Below are positions 4,771 through 5,004 of a stretch of DNA of 5,004 nt, piece after piece. Source of the stretch: Candidatus Woesearchaeota archaeon (GTDB lineage: Archaea > Nanobdellota > Nanobdellia > Woesearchaeales > B54-G15); NCBI GenBank assembly GCA_003648985.1, contig QMQQ01000032.1:1-5004 (forward strand), in the 5' to 3' direction. Position 1 is the stretch's first letter; each line of letters begins with the position of its first letter. A program made the translations under genes and the position numbers. Under the pieces are notes generated by a model. That model worked only from the letters and a program-made list of their open reading frames with translations, was not told where the DNA came from and ran no database searches.

Positions 4771-4993
4771 ATCCCTTAATCATTCTTTCAGCTCTTTCTA
4801 TCATTTTCTTTTTAAGTGCAATAAAAACCCCTCCCTCTTTTCCTTTCACAAAAGTTATCTCGCCAGGTTTTATAATCTTTCCAATATCTCCTTCTATATC
4901 GATATGAGTAATCCTTGCCTTTGATTTTCCTTTTTCATGAATATAGACTTTTATTCTTTTCAGCTCGAATTTTCCTTCGCCAGGACCAGTCAT
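4760..4993 (-). CDS. Unrecognised small basic protein, beta-rich (may extend beyond right edge)
   Basis: I do not recognise this protein. From ATG 4993 it has 77 residues, Lys-rich and probably basic. Residues 9-60 alternate like a small beta barrel or sheet (FELKRIKVYIHEKGKSKARI, then ITHIDIEGDIGKIIKPG and EITFVKGKEGGVFIAL), followed by a basic C-terminal helix (KKKMIERAERMIKGFKK). That architecture would suit nucleic acid binding, but no motif supports it specifically. The frame remains open upstream to the window edge (codons for Ile, Arg, Lys), so the true start could lie outside; MTGPGEGKF is a plausible N-terminus but has no visible Shine-Dalgarno in the 11 bases available. It converges on the plus-strand gene ending at 4770. 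Confidence 0.65.
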   Translation of the reverse strand: MTGPGEGKFELKRIKVYIHEKGKSKARITHIDIEGDIGKIIKPGEITFVKGKEGGVFIALKKKMIERAERMIKGFKK

Positions 4994-5004
4994 TTTTCTA
5001 ATTC

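Noticed and set aside
1..5004. A CRISPR array, insertion sequence, attachment site, tRNA or replication origin.
   Set aside because: No spaced direct repeats, transposase sequence, terminal inverted repeats, cloverleaf or clustered origin boxes were seen on reading both strands.

Overview
This window is archaeal. It encodes an archaeal-type S-adenosylmethionine synthetase, ribosomal protein eL21, RNA polymerase subunit Rpo4 (RpoF), a DUF655 protein, an archaeal SepF and a ZPR1-type zinc-finger protein. The DNA is AT-rich, the genes are tightly packed, and several promoters look like archaeal TATA boxes with very short or no leaders. Short proteins (a 369-residue SAM synthetase) and Lys/Ile-rich composition would fit a small-genome archaeon, possibly of the DPANN group. 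That placement is inference and cannot be proved from this window.

Layout. Positions 1-254 (minus) hold the start of a winged-helix protein that runs off the left edge. Positions 340-1449 (minus) encode SAM synthetase. Directly upstream, its start codon overlaps the stop of a 45-codon ORF (1446-1583, minus) that reads as the intact N-terminus of S-methyl-5'-thioadenosine phosphorylase (MTAP) and then ends. An 85-bp divergent promoter region (1584-1668) separates this pair from a plus-strand gene of unknown function (1669-2220), whose C-terminal half faintly resembles a degenerate PD-(D/E)XK nuclease. Positions 2186-3086 (minus) are an overlapping sepF-zpr1 pair. A second divergent promoter region (3087-3234) launches sepF one way and, the other way, a compact operon: rpl21e, rpoF, DUF655 and an unrecognised 92-residue helical protein (3235-4770). 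A convergent unknown gene (4760-4993, minus), which may extend past the right edge, closes the window.

How the genes fit together. The eL21-Rpo4-DUF655 block is a familiar archaeal information-processing cluster linking ribosome and RNA polymerase. SepF is the membrane anchor for FtsZ in archaeal division and is translationally coupled to a ZPR1-family protein. SAM synthetase and MTAP both belong to methionine/SAM metabolism, so the truncated MTAP reading frame fused in operon style to the SAM synthetase gene is the most unusual item here. I found no mobile element, CRISPR array, tRNA or rRNA, and no convincing new multi-gene system.
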